The notes below the pieces were generated by a model, which saw only the letters and a program-made list of their open reading frames with translations, was not told the DNA's origin and did no database searches. 64,000 nucleotides of DNA, taken from Parasponia andersonii (taxonomy: Eukaryota > Streptophyta > Magnoliopsida > Rosales > Cannabaceae). Positions 11,692 to 23,416 of this stretch are shown here, piece by piece. Every line of letters begins with the position of its first letter. Position 1 is the first letter of the stretch. The DNA is taken from positions 100,617 to 164,616 of the forward strand of contig JXTB01000348.1 in NCBI GenBank assembly GCA_002914805.1, written 5' to 3'. Position numbers and translations under genes: made by a program.

Positions 11692-13588
11692 CACTACAAC
11701 AAATGATCCTTTTTATAACACTAGTGACAGAGACTGCTTTGGTTCTATTGTTTGCTCAACTCTAAATCTCTGAGGTTTGTTCCTTAACCCTAAGCCTCTG
11801 TCCTCATCTTGCTCTAATTTGGCCTAAATTTCCTTGGTTCAACCCTAAATCTAGCTCTATTTCAGATTTTGCTGTCTTTAATTAGCATCAAAATAAAGAA
11901 GAAAGGAAATCTATGTAGATTTTATAGCTATCTCCGAGTTTCCCTCTTTTCTTCGCTCTTTGACTTCTTGCAGCTATCTCTGAGTTTGTCCTCTTTAGTT
12001 CACTTCTAGGTTCAATTTTTAGGGCTCTGTTTAGTACACAGACCAGATTCACTTTTATAAACCCAAGAACTTTGAATGCATGGATCCACGAAAAATTTGT
12101 TTAGTAGGCTTTTATTTGAAAAGTGATTTTGAGCCCACCTCAGAAAACTAGTAAAATTTTAGAAAACAATTAAAAGATATTTTCATATAAAACTCATTAT
12201 TCCTCTATCGATTTACGACTCTTCTTTTGTGACAATTGCTAAACCAATTGAGAAACTCATTCGTCAGGTTCAAGCTTTATATCAATGGTGATTTAAGCTC
12301 AGATTTAAGGATACCATCTACAAAGGTAACTCTCAGTTCAAGTTTTCGTCTTTATTTCTTTTCACTTTCTTCTCCATCAGTTTCATCCTCGTAGTAAAAT
12401 ATCTCAATCAGTTTTCAGGGCACCATTGAAGATTCTAATGTCAGAGAGAGGAAAAGAGAGAAGCCATAGAGCTTGGTTGAGCAAGGTTGTACTGTATTTT
12501 CCATATTATTCATGGATTTCATATATTATTTGAATTATGCTATAGGTTTTTTCTTTCTTTTTTTTTTTTTCAATTTGTATTTTCTATTAAACTATGAGTT
12601 TGGGTCAATTAATTCGTGTATAAGGCATTGATAGATATGTTTGCAAAATTGTATTTAAGGTGTTTGAGAAAATATTGGAGAGAATGTATTCACTTTAACT
12701 AGGTTGGCACAAGCGGGTTGTGCCCAAGATGCCATTAATTTTTTTTTCTCATTTATGTGTGTGTGATGAGTCATATTTAGGAGAACGAGTATTGTTTCTC
12801 ATTTAAAATGATTTTGTTGGTGCGTGTTATATAACTTGTTTAGTCTTTTACTCTAGGAAAAGACCTTGGCTTCCTTTTTGTTAAATGATTGATTCTTATG
12901 TCAAGTTTGAACCTGAGCAACTTTCTTATTTGTTTTTTTTTTTTTTTTGTGTCCATAACATATGAGTAATTGCTTTAAGCTCACTAATATCAGAGTAATT
13001 AGTATAAACAAAATGATCAATTAATTGACTTTTCAATTTTGCATGCTTTGCCACGTGAAATGTAAGATGTTTTCTCTTTTTAGTCGTTTCATATATTTGT
13101 ATAGGGATTTAAATAGTTTAGAAGGCTGTATGAAATAGAATTGATGTTTTATCTTCTTTTTTTTTTTTTAAATTGTAGACAACTATGAACATTTATTCCC
13201 TTTTTTTTTTTTCTGGTTAAGACTTAGTTTATAAAACTTTAGTTAGCTTTATGAATATTGTCAAGATTAAGTTTAGATTGCAGTCTAGAAAATGACAAAA
13301 ATGTTTTTTTGTACTATCTAAGATAATAGTAAAAAAATGTTGTAATGGAGTTGGTCATGCTTTTCTTTCGTCGAGGTGCAGCACTGAGAAGAAGTTATCT
13401 ATAGTTATTTATAACAAAATAAAAATGTTATGAAATCATTTACTATAGCATTGTGGATAACATTGAAGAAGTGTCGTGAACAAGTATGGACTTTTTATAA
13501 CATTGGCTGACATAGCATTTTCAAAAGTATTATAGATGTCTACGATAGTATTTTTCAAGTATTATCTAAAAGATTATTTCTTGTAGTG
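11692..13588. mobile_element. Non-autonomous CACTA (En/Spm-type) transposon
   Basis: The ends are CACTACAACAAATGATC at 11692 and its inverted counterpart, ending cttgtagtg at 13588 (read in reverse, CACTACAAGAAATAATC). The element is flanked by GAT at 11689-11691 and GAT at 13589-13591, the 3-bp target duplication expected for this superfamily. Subterminal DNA at 13400-13580 repeats short ttataaca and tagcattt or tagtattt motifs, as CACTA ends often do. At 1897 bp, without TNP1/TNP2-like ORFs, it needs a transposase from elsewhere. The interior (11740-12480) is less AT-rich, pyrimidine-rich and resembles a gene leader. A short ATG ORF at 12438 has no recognised product. Confidence 0.9.
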
Positions 13589-13759
13589 GATATTCAGTTA
13601 ACTTCCTCTTTTGATGTGTTGTTACAAAGTAGATGAAATTTAAATGGGTCTTTATTTTGTTTTATGTCTATAAGATTTTCTTAATTATTCTTCTTATAAT
13701 TTCTTTGCCTATGTTTTTTTGTACTCACTCTTAGAAAATAAAGGTCATTAAACAATTTC

Positions 13760-14530
13760 AATCTCAATTTTCTCTAACTCCTAATTTTTTGAGTTATTTC
13801 TTGAATTCTTCTATGTTGAAAAAATTCCCACCAAGAAACTATAGAATCTTTAAATTTTCCGATAACTAAGAAAACTTGTTTTCAAGGCTTTATATCCACA
13901 TGCTCAAAATACTCATTAACCCTTTCAATCCAATCCAAAAATATCTTCGATTTAAAACAATCATCAAAACTAAGAATCTTTACTTTATCATGATTATATT
14001 CAAAAAGATATTTAGAATGCCTGAGACCTATTTGTGAATTATTAGATATCGAAGAGATATCTCCCACAATGATCCTCTGGCATGGTTGGGATCAATTAGG
14101 CATATCAATTTCTAAACCCTTGGCATTTTTTGGTCTAGAATTTTTGAAAAGCTGTGACGAAGGAAAAACTCCGGTATCTAACTATCGTTGAGGCTTAGGT
14201 TGATCCACTGTTATAGTAGCGTTAACGTAAACTACACTCAGAACATTGAATCTTGCTGCTTGTCGAGCTTGTCGAACCTAATAGTACTTCCGATCTTCAT
14301 CAGTGAGCAATCGACACTTTATGGCAATGGTCTTCTTCCTACATCACGATGATTATGATTATGGAATTGATTTTGGAGAGCCAATAATATAGCCACTTGG
14401 TCCATTAATTGGGCCACATGTTACTCCAATTACATCTTTCGATTAAGTCCATAGCCTTCATCCATGAGGATCTTATTGGCTAAGCATCTTCTTAGTGGCA
14501 TATTGTTAAGAACGAACGCAACTTTAGTAC
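13760..14530 (-). pseudogene. Gypsy-type gag fragment
   Basis: A minus-strand reading at 13882-14067 contains KSKIFLDWIERVNEYFEHVD, the conserved start of the gypsy retrotransposon gag domain (F-DWI--VE-YF). Upstream on the same strand (14068-14530) is a degraded gag N-terminal region full of stops. Downstream (13881-13760) only traces remain before the CACTA insertion. No zinc knuckle is seen. Confidence 0.75.
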
Positions 14531-14533
14531 CAA

Positions 14534-15012
14534 CTGATGTAGTGAAAATGTCTGATGAGAAAGATCTTTTAGAAAATTGAATACAACATACTTTAATCTA
14601 TTGATTTTTCTCATAAATATTAGGAAAAGGATTCAATCAAACATCGATTCTCTTAAGAATACTGAAAATTTAGGAAAATAAGAGAAACTTTCTCTATAAT
14701 TTTTATTAAACTCAAATAATTATATTAAACTATAGAATGATAACCTAAGGCTTACAATACATAGGAAACTAAAGAAAATATGAAACCTTAGTTTAAAATA
14801 ATAGAATATTTGAAAAAGGCAACAAAATAAAGAAAAAAAAAGGCCAAAAACGGGTAATTAAAACGTTGAAAAATCACTGAAATTGTACTTCCGTTCGACC
14901 AAAGAGTAGAATTGGTCGACCGATTCTTCCCAAAAAAATCATATTTCTAGAGGGGCTTTTTGGTCGGCCTAAAACGCATGCTATCAAGATCTTCAGCCAT
15001 CCACGTTGCATC
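14534..15012 (-). repeat. LTR (5' on minus strand) of the gag-bearing element
   Basis: Partner of 10720-11140. It contains cgttcgaccaaagagtagaa, ttggtcgaccgattc and ttttggtcggcctaaaa, a cluster of GGTCGACC-type palindromes also found in the unrelated SIRE-like LTRs at 39.5 and 46.6 kb. Confidence 0.75.
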
Positions 15013-15194
15013 GGGTAATCATGAAGAGAATGAGACTGTGACTTCACTTGGTAACTCAACAAAAATTGTAGACTTTCCCATTCTGGAAAAAAAAATGTAA
15101 ACTTCAAAATAGGTCTTTTACTTGGTTGCTTAAGCCTTCTAAGCTTACAAATCAATACATCACAAATGCAAGGCAAGATTCAAGGGGAAAATGA

Positions 15195-15390
15195 CAAAGG
15201 TTTGAATCTTCTCATTATTATGCTCCCACTAAATGAAGTTGCTTACTTTGCCTCTGGATGTATGCCTAATGGCTTACATGTAAATCCTATCTTGCTCTTA
15301 TGATTTGTAATCTATGCAAAGTTCTTGATATTAAAACTTAGATTATGAATCACTTCATGTAATTTAAGTAAATTCTCTTTTGTTCCAACA
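15195..15390 (+). repeat. 3' end of the 5' LTR of the split copia element
   Basis: The last ~155 bp match the end of the 3' LTR at about 30707-30845 (atgtatgcctaatg, gcaaagttcttgatat, attctcttttgttc). The LTR ends in CCAACA at 15390 and is directly followed by an initiator-Met-type primer site. The first ~850 bp of this LTR are missing or displaced, apparently by the minus-strand LTR element ending near 15012. Confidence 0.8.
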
Positions 15391-15407
15391 AGTAGTATCA
15401 GAATGAA
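15391..15407 (+). other. Primer-binding site of the split copia element
   Basis: agtagtatcagaatgaa immediately follows the LTR end. It is a one-transition variant of the TGGTATCAGA site complementary to initiator methionine tRNA. Confidence 0.7.
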
Positions 15408-16229
15408 ACATATTAGATCATTAGGTTAACATGTTGAAATATGGTGATTATTTTGAATATCTACCATGAAGTTCACTTAGAGTAGATATTTGTTGTTAAA
15501 ATTGCCATGCATCCATGAAACTATTTTGGAATATGGTTGGTTATTGCTATTTGCTTTGATATCTGGATTTAAGATTTATTTGGGTCATAAAGTTTGTAAA
15601 TTTAAGTCAAGAAATCATTTTATAATGGTTCTAGAAATGAAAATTGCGTATGTGTGTATTTTGTTTTGTGGTTTCTTGCGATAAATTATATTTAATAATA
15701 AAAAATATATTCTATATCAAATACAGGTTGGGTTAACCTAAATATATAAGATTTGACTCAATTTAGACCCGACTTTAGTCAAAAATAGACTTAAAGCATC
15801 AAAAGGATAAACTTTTAGAGAAGTAAGTGCTTAGGCACCCATAAATGAGCGTATAAGCACTCTGGCACAAGAGGTTCAAGCACTTAGGAGCTACTACAGA
15901 GCACCTCGACGTTGTGACATGATGAAGAAAAATTGCCTTTTTGGCCATCTTTGTGCAATTTCTCATTTTTCTTGAATTTATGTGTTTATTTATTTTTAAA
16001 TAAATTAAATTGAGCTAATAGATTACCAAAGTGACCTATTGGGTAGAAGTTATTATTTTGAAATGAATAAATATACTTTGTCTATGTGAAAATAATCAGC
16101 CCATAGGAATATTAGTTTTGGCCAGATAATAGGTAAGTGTAGTTTAAATATGTAACAAATTAAGAATACCATGCATATAATATGTCGGTAAAAAAAAAAA
16201 CAAGTATATTGTTAGGCCAATGTAGTTGT
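15408..16229 (+). other. Untranslated leader of the split copia element
   Basis: Lies between primer site and gag and is interrupted at 16230 by a smaller LTR element. It continues at 19193. Small ORFs here (for example 15490-15684) have no recognisable product. Confidence 0.55.
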
Positions 16230-16484
16230 TGATGTAATAAGAAGCTTGAATAAATGCCAAATCCATATCAAAGAAGAAAAGTTCAAAGAGCGTTCTGTAT
16301 TCTCAAATATTCTAAAGTCTCCTTCCCTATAAACTAGTGGCTAAAGATAAAGCAACGAAACTAGATTATGACCAAAACATTTTGTTTTGGACAAAACACA
16401 AGTAAAGAAAACAATGTGAAAATGATACTAAATTAAACGACATAGTGCTAGCTTTTAAACAATAATTATTTAGGCTGGATGACA
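16230..16484 (-). repeat. LTR (3' on minus strand) of the nested gag-only element
   Basis: Shares attctcaaatattctaaagt, gtggctaaagataaagc and gtgctagcttttaaac-type blocks with 18935-19188, with modest divergence. Confidence 0.88.
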
Positions 16485-17263
16485 AAAAAGCTTCTATATC
16501 AGTGCCCCTTTCTTTAAATGAATTCGACGTCATATTAAATTTGAATGCAACAATCTTCAAATGAAATTTCTTCTTTGAGCTTTAGCCCTAATATTTTCTA
16601 CTAGTTTATGCTTGCTTACAGCTACTTTATTAGTTAGCAAGAAAGATATTAGAGCAAAGGACATTTTGAGCAATCATTCGATGAACCCAAGTTTGTCAGA
16701 GCTTCAACTATCGTTTGTACACTCATGGATGACATTACTTCACATAAGTTTGATCAAGAAGATTTGACTCACTCATTTACTTACAATATCATAAAATTAG
16801 AATTACCAAAGTTAAGATTAATGGTAGTTAATGCCATGAGCTGAGTACTATCCAAAGTCATTAGGTTAGATAATGTTATTTAGTAGTGGAGAAGACAAGC
16901 AATTAAAAGAGATAACAGGCCAAGCCAGATAATAGTCTCAAATATCTAACACTCAAAAACTATAGAAACTAATAGAAATGATAGGAATTAACAACTTTTC
17001 CTAAATTGGCCTTTCCTCTCCTTCTTGGAAGAACTTACCTTAAGTTCAAAATAAAAATTTAGATCCATTTATGCAACAATTAAGTAGTTACATACTCTCA
17101 CTCTCTCTCTCTCTCTCTCTCTCTCTTGTGTTTTCTTGTGATTTTGGTAAACACTAATTGAAAAAAATCCTTTTCCATTGATGCAACAATACAATCTCTC
17201 TTGGTTTCTATAGTTCAAATATGTCATTTTCTTTATTGTTGAGGCTATAATTAAGCCCGAATA
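16485..17263. other. 3' non-coding part of the nested gag-only element
   Basis: No open frame of note. Contains a CT microsatellite at about 17095-17126. Confidence 0.6.
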
Positions 17264-17638
17264 TTAAGATTCAAACTGTTCACTATCAGTTAGGACAAAC
17301 TCATTTCCAAAGTCATATAACATAGAGATAACTACTTTATTCAGCTTATCATTATTATCAAATAAAATAAAAGTATTGAATAAATCTCTTAAGTCTACTT
17401 TCTCCTTATTGCATTCAAGTTTAGTCTCTCCATTAGTGTTTTCAATATCAATTTCATCAACTTTATTATCCCAAAATTTAGAAGAAAAGTGAGACATACA
17501 AATAGGTTGAATCTTGTTATCATCACAAAAAATTTCAAGTCTAATTGCATCATCAATCTTGCTATTTGGATCTTTATTTCTCTTCTTAACAAGGACTAAT
17601 TTATTTCTCAGTGTGTTGTATGATAATCCAATCGTCAA
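17264..17638 (-). CDS. 124-codon ORF of unknown function in the nested element
   Basis: Uninterrupted minus-strand ORF, rich in Asn, Asp, Lys and Glu, within the internal region downstream of gag. It contains VDLRDLFNTF and ISMLYDFGNEF, with no zinc knuckle, protease DTG or RT motif. It may be the eroded C-terminal part of the element's gag protein or an unrelated passenger. AT-rich composition matches the surroundings and gives no independent sign of selection. I do not recognise it. Confidence 0.35.
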   Translation of the reverse strand: MTIGLSYNTLRNKLVLVKKRNKDPNSKIDDAIRLEIFCDDNKIQPICMSHFSSKFWDNKVDEIDIENTNGETKLECNKEKVDLRDLFNTFILFDNNDKLNKVVISMLYDFGNEFVLTDSEQFES

Positions 17639-17639
17639 T

Positions 17640-18916
17640 ATTTAGTTCATAGTTTTCAATATTAGACTCAATTTCAAAAAATTCATGATCTCTTCCATCA
17701 TCTTCATCATCAATTTGCTCTTCGTCAAAAACAACTTGAACTTTGGCCTTTCACAAGCAACATTATAAAATTATACTTTAGATGTATTTATATCTTTCTT
17801 GTGGTACTCTTCGATATCTTTAGTGACCAACTCTTGCTTGGCATACTTTTTAGCTTCAATTTCTTCTAAAACATCTATTGCAGTTGGCTCAATCTTCATT
17901 TCTACAATGATCTCAGAGTTCTCTATGATTTGGTTTTAATTAAATGATAACATATTATGTTTAATCACACTTGTCATTTTAGCCTTCTCATGGGTCTTTC
18001 CACAATTTAAGTCTCCAACATGATCAATCTTGCCTTGCTCCTCTAAAATTTCTAAAGTATATTCTCTTTTTAGAGGAAGAAATTCTCTAACAACTTTCTT
18101 CAAATAAGACATATTTTTATTTGATCTAACCCTTGAATAATAAAATGGATCTGATAATTTGCTTCACATTATCTCCCACGTTTTAATTGGATGTCTTCCA
18201 ATATATCTCCTATCCTCTTAAAGTCGATGCTACCACCAATAAACATTACCTTTAATCTTTTAGCCACTAATTTTGATTGTTTTTCTCAAAGTATAAATAT
18301 ATTCTCATCAAAGTATTCATCTATTTGTTCAACCTATTCTAAAAACTCATCTACGTATACTTTTTCATTGAAAATTGGAACATCAATCTCATAGTTTGAG
18401 ATATAATTTTGTAGGTACCTCTATTCTTAGGCTCTTGCGAAATGATTCCTCACAAATTCATCTTGAAAATCAACTTCGAAGTCCTCTTCATCTCGATCTT
18501 TCTTATAGTTGATCAAATAGCCCAAATCAACTATGAACTTTATGATGATTGAATCGCTGAAAATCAATCTGAGAAGTTTTAACTGGTATTGGAATACTTC
18601 TCATTGTGCCTCACTGATTTCATCCCTTTATTCGTCGATAGGACCAGTTAGGCACTCTAACTATGAAATCCATGATGTTCTCTATTATAGAATCATCAAA
18701 AAATGGTTCTAAAGGTATAACTCTAGCTACTGATTGCCTCCAAGGTCTGGGTCGGACCATTCCCAAAGCGAAATCGATGGAAGCTCGATTTAAAACATTT
18801 TTCCTTGCATCCTATCGTACCTGATAGTTCTCCCAATCTAAGTAGACAAGTAATCAATGATCTTTGTTGATGGCTCTCCTTCTTCTGTTGCAAGCAGTAG
18901 CCATCTAAGCATAATT
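17640..18916 (-). pseudogene. Gag region of the nested gag-only element
   Basis: Read on the minus strand from the primer site at ~18919, the sequence starts with an ATG context at about 18903 encoding MATACNRRRRAINKDH. Further down it carries YEIDVPIFNEKVYVDEFLE, then QIDEYFDEN and KLVAKRLK, the order of conserved blocks in gypsy gag. Numerous stops (for example after FLE, where Trp is expected) and shifts show it is dead. No capsid-linked zinc knuckle was found. Confidence 0.7.
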
Positions 18917-18934
18917 AAGGCTACTGATACCACT

Positions 18935-19188
18935 TGATGTGACAAAAAGCTTGAATAAAGGCCAAATCCATAGTAAAGAAGAAAAGCTCAACGAGTATTT
19001 TGTATTCTCAAATATTCTAAAGTCCCCTTCTCTACAAAATAATGGCTAAAGATAAAGTAAAGAACTAGATTATGGCCAAAACACACTGTTTTGTACAACA
19101 TACAAGTAAAGAAAATAATATAACAATGATGCTAAAATAAACTATATAGTGCTAGCTTTTAAACGGCAATTATCTGGACTAAATGACA
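18935..19188 (-). repeat. LTR (5' on minus strand) of the nested gag-only element
   Basis: Partner of 16230-16484. On the minus strand it is followed directly by the methionine-type primer site at 18919-18932. Confidence 0.88.
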
Positions 19189-19192
19189 ATAG

Positions 19193-22100
19193 GTTGTGCT
19201 TGGTATCTTATGATGGGCCCACTTATATGTATGTGTGATTTATTTATGATTTATGTTATATATATATATATATGGATGGATTATTATTATGTCATTCATT
19301 ATGAGCTTTATATATGTCCTATATTCAGTCAATGTATCTTCCAGTATTTAATGGTACCAACTTCGAGAAATGGAAGGAGCATATCATACTAGTGTTTGGC
19401 TGCATGGACTTGGACTATGCGATAAAGGTAGAACATCTTCTCACCTTGACCAGTGAAAGTACTGCTGATCAAAGTGTTGTTTTTGAAAAGTGGGAGCATT
19501 CAAATCACATGAGTCTGATGATCATAAAGCACTCCTTCCGAAGGCCATCAAGGGTGCAATTTGGAAGAAAATGTCAAGAATTTCTTTAGCCAAATTACAG
19601 ATAACTTTGTTAGAAAGGTAAAGTTCGAAACGAGTATTATTCTTATTAAGCTCGTTTCAATGTGGTACAACGGTAAGAAAAACATAAGAGAATACATTAT
19701 GAAAATGTCAAATCTTGTGACAAGTCTTAGGGCACTCTAGTTAGAGTTTTTGATGACATACTTGTTCATCTAATCTTTATCTCTCGTCTTGCACTATTTT
19801 ATACCTTTAAGATTACTTACAATACTCAAAAGGAAAAATGGACCGTGAATGAGCTCGTAACTTAATGTATATAAGAAGAAGAGAGGCTGAAACAAGAGAA
19901 GATGGAAAATGCTCACTTGGCAACAACTTCTCATGATAATGCATCAAAGAAAAAGAGGAAAAGGAAGTGCAGACCTCAGTTTTTTAAGGCGTACGGTCTA
20001 AAAAAAACATGATTCATATTTTACTTATTCTTTTGCAAGAGAGCTGACTATGTAAAGAAGGATTGTCCCAAGTAGGCTAAATGGCATGTCAAGATAGTTA
20101 TGCTTCTTAACTTTGTCATTTTAGAAGTTAATTTAGCAATAATGCCTAATGACACTTAGTGGATAGATACTGGTGCAACTGCTTATATAATGGTTACAAT
20201 GGAAAGGTTATCTAAGAAGTTGATTGCCAGCTAATAATGAAAGATACATCTTCATGGGAAACGATAAAAAGGCTAAAATAAAAGCCATAGGAGATTTTAG
20301 GCTTGTTTTAGGAACTGGTTGTACTTTGATATTGGAAAATATTCTTGTTGTACTATATTTTAGATAGAATGTGGTTTCAATTTCATATTTGGACAAACAT
20401 GGTTATTTTTGTTCTTTTGGTAATGAAATTTTAAAGCTTTCCCGAAATTCAAATGTGATTGGTACTGGTTCATTAATTGACAAGCTTTACCAATTATATA
20501 TCCAAACTTCCAATGACAAAGAAAATTTACATATAAATATTATAGGAATGAAGCATAAATTAACAAAAAAAGAATTCATCTATATTATGGTATAAGCATT
20601 TAAGACATATATCCAAACAACATATAGAGCAATTAGTATTACAAGGATTCCTTGATTCTCTTGGCATGTCAGACTTTGAGGTCTGTGTATAGTGTATTAT
20701 GAGGAAATTGGCTAACAAAGGGAAAAAAAGATGAAAATAGGTGTAGTGATATCTTGGAATTGATTCATACAGATACTTATGGCAAATTCCCTATAGCTTC
20801 TTGGAATAGACAACAATATTTTATCACTTTTATAGATGATTAATCTCATTATAAATATTTGTATTTAATACTTGAGAAGTTGCAATTCTTGGATATGTTT
20901 AAAAAGTTCAAAGCCAAAGTTGAGAACCAATTAGGCAAGAAAATCAAGGCCTGAAATATGACTATGGTGGTGAATACTATGATAAATATGACAGGACAAG
21001 AGAACAACACCTAGGGCTATTTGCCAAAGACCTTGCTGAATGGGGAATTGTACCTCAAGAGACTATGTCGGAGGCACTAAACCAAAATGGTGTAGCTACG
21101 AGATGAAATCGAAGCCTAAAGTATATGATGAGAAGCATGATTAATAATTCTTCTATGCCACAATCACTTTGGGGAGATACTTTGAAAACTATAGTTTACA
21201 TCCTAAATTAAGTACTAAGTAAAGTGATGGCAAAAATCCTATATGAGATGTGGACGTGCAAGAAATCTAGTACTAGGCACTTCCATATATAGAGTTGTCT
21301 AGTTGAAACTAGGCCTTATAGGCCTAATGAAAAGAAACTTGACTCAAGAACTGTCAATTACTAGCTATTCAGAAAGATCAAGGGGATTCAAATTCTATGA
21401 TTTTTAGAACAAATCCTTTTTCAAAACAAGCAATACAAAGTTTATTGAGGATAGTGTGAGCATTGAAATAAGCAAGATAATCTTTGAGGAGGAAAGCACT
21501 AGCATTCCCACTACAATTACAACAGTAGCAACTAATAGTGATCAGATTACCATTCTTGACATAATTTAAGTTACAAATCAAGATATTGTGGTGAATTTAG
21601 ATACTCCTATGTAATCTCTAACACAATTAGAGGAAACACCCACTCAAGTTGAGGTAATATCACCAATAGTTGCAGATGCACCTCAACAACCTCAAATAGG
21701 AGTGCCAATAAGGAAATCTACTTGAAAAAGGAGAAATACAATTTCTGATGAGTATATTGCCTATTTCTAGGAGCCTGAGTTTGATATTGGATTAGAAGAT
21801 GATCCAACATCTTTGAGTCAAGTCAAGCTGCACTTTAACTCTGAAAAATGGATCAAAGTCATGAAAGATGAGATGAAGTCTATGAAAGACAATGACATTT
21901 GGAATCTTGTCAAGTTGCCTGAAGGGTGAAAATGATTAGTTGCAAATGGGTATTTAAGACCAAACGAGATTCGAAATGAAATGTTAAGAGATATAAGGCT
22001 AGCCTTATCGTTAAGGGTTTCACTCAAAAGGAAGGCATCGATTACAAAGAGACATTTTTACAGGTTTCGATGAAATTTTTTTTTTGAGTAATCATGGCAC

Positions 22101-22550
22101 TTTTAGCTCATTATGATCTTGAGCTACACCAAATGGATATGAAAATAATATTTTTTTAATGGTAACATTGATGAAACAATATACATGGTGCAACTGGAGA
22201 GTTTTGAGTCGAAAAACTCAAAGTACCTTATATTCAAGCCTAAAAAGTTCATTTATGGTTTAAACCGAGCATCCCATCAGTGGTACCAGAAATTTGATTA
22301 AGTTAATACCTCCTTTGGATTTAAAAAGAATACTATTGATTAGTGTATATATCTCAAAATTAGTGGGAGCAAGTTTATTATCCTGGTTGTATATATAGAT
22401 GACATTCTACTAGCTAGCAGCGATATAGGACTTTTGCATGAAATAAGGAGATTTCTATCTAATAACTTTGAAATGAAAGATTTTGATAATGCATCTTTTA
22501 TATTAGGTATACAGAATCTTCGAGATTGATCTTGAGGAACATTGGGGCTA
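19193..22550 (+). pseudogene. Split copia element: gag, protease, integrase and RT part
   Basis: Ty1/copia polyprotein with many stops. Gag begins at 19314 with LPVFNGTNFEKWKEHI. A damaged zinc knuckle (FCKRADYVKKDCPK, near 20030, His lost) follows. Protease shows WIDTGAT at about 20162. Integrase is seen at 20740-21200 (ELIHTDTYGKF, then LNQNGVATR). RT starts near 21845 (KWIKVMKDEMKSMKDNDIW) and contains VVYIDDILLASSD at about 22385-22425. The reading stops within FILGIQ...LGL at 22550, exactly where a gypsy LTR begins. The protein resumes with KAYIDKVL at 28975. The interruption is thus an insertion, not divergence. The element lacks a continuous frame and is inactive. Confidence 0.92.
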
Positions 22551-23416
22551 TGTGACACTCAAACTTCTTTCAGATTATAGTAGCCAATAATAAAGATCTT
22601 GCATTGTATAAATATATGATTTTGAAATTTTTTCTCATTTTCTTAAATTACTATAAGACATTTACTACATCTTGATTTATATGTATATAAGTTGTTTTGA
22701 TAATTAGATTTATATTAGTTGTATATATGAATAGGACCTAATAAATCTGCATGAATCTCGAAATTTTTATTTTTTATTTTTTATAGTTGATGTCTTTTGC
22801 ATAAAGTCATGTTAAGTATAGTGTACCAGAATATTTAATCACTTGTTAGTGTACCCTTGGGTTTTGATGTAATAATTAGTTAAATTTATAAAGTATATAT
22901 ATATATATATGTTACTTTAGGGTTAGTGGCTAGAGTTATACTTGGTGTAACTTTGATTTAGGTGGCATATTTTAAGATATATTTTATTCTTAAGAAAATA
23001 TCTATTTTATTAATTATATCTTAGTAAGCTTTAGATGTCTACCGTTTTTTTTTTTTTTAACTAAACTGACTTAGTTAGTTTAGTCATTAACATCACCCAA
23101 GTTACGTATATTAGGCTTAATTCTGATGGTGCAAATGTGAGAACTCCATAAATGGCTAGTGGAGAGTATGGGTTGGGCAAAGAAAATAAGAAAGTAAGTT
23201 TTAGAGAGTATTAATTGAATTATTTTGAATGCTTTATTGGTTCATGATAATGAATGTAGTAAAAGTTTCTTCAAGACTAGATTTCTCATATTTTACTAGA
23301 AAGACTTACTTCTACAATAATTAAATTTTGAAATTTTTTTTCTAATATTGATTTGTATTTTCTAAGTTTGTTTATTAAATTATTAGATATTTTAAAAGGC
23401 TATATGTTATTAGCTA
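22551..23416 (+). repeat. Truncated 5' LTR of the gypsy element
   Basis: Aligns with the first part of the 3' LTR (26152-27554 minus the two MITEs). Similarity ends at tagcta (23411-23416, matching 27549-27554), and the next bases are RT coding sequence. It keeps an uninterrupted TA microsatellite at about 22894-22911 where the 3' LTR has two MITEs. Confidence 0.88.

Larger units (their letters stand above)
10720..15012 (-). mobile_element. Gag-bearing LTR element, minus strand, interrupted by a CACTA transposon
   Basis: Two direct repeats, 10720-11140 and 14534-15012, bracket a segment carrying a gypsy-type gag fragment on the minus strand. A primer-binding-site-like ttggtactaaagttg lies immediately inside the 14534 repeat on the minus strand. 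No protease, RT, RNase H or integrase motif was found, so it resembles gag-only (TR-GAG/LARD-like) non-autonomous elements or a deleted gypsy element. A 1897-bp CACTA transposon occupies 11692-13588. Flanking 5-bp target duplications were not found, so one border may be eroded or misplaced. Confidence 0.75.
16230..19188 (-). mobile_element. Small gag-only LTR retrotransposon nested in the copia leader
   Basis: Two ~255-bp direct repeats (16230-16484 and 18935-19188), each TGATGT to GACA, bracket about 2.45 kb. On the minus strand a primer site tggtatcagtagcc (18919-18932) follows the 18935 LTR, and a degraded gag ORF region follows that. No RT, RNase H or integrase was found, so the element fits the TR-GAG/LARD type and must have been mobilised in trans. 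GTTGT occurs at 16225-16229 and again at 19193-19197, four bases beyond the apparent LTR end. This is a plausible 5-bp target duplication with slight end erosion. Confidence 0.85.

Noticed and set aside
10715..15017. Target-site duplication for the gag-bearing LTR element
   Set aside because: No matching 5-bp flanks at the estimated borders, so none is claimed.
16230..16484. Pair of dispersed MITEs at 16.2 and 18.9 kb
   Set aside because: Direct, same-orientation repeats with a primer site and gag between them are LTRs of one element.
18919..18932. tRNA-like sequence
   Set aside because: It is a retrotransposon primer-binding site complementary to initiator methionine tRNA, not a tRNA gene.
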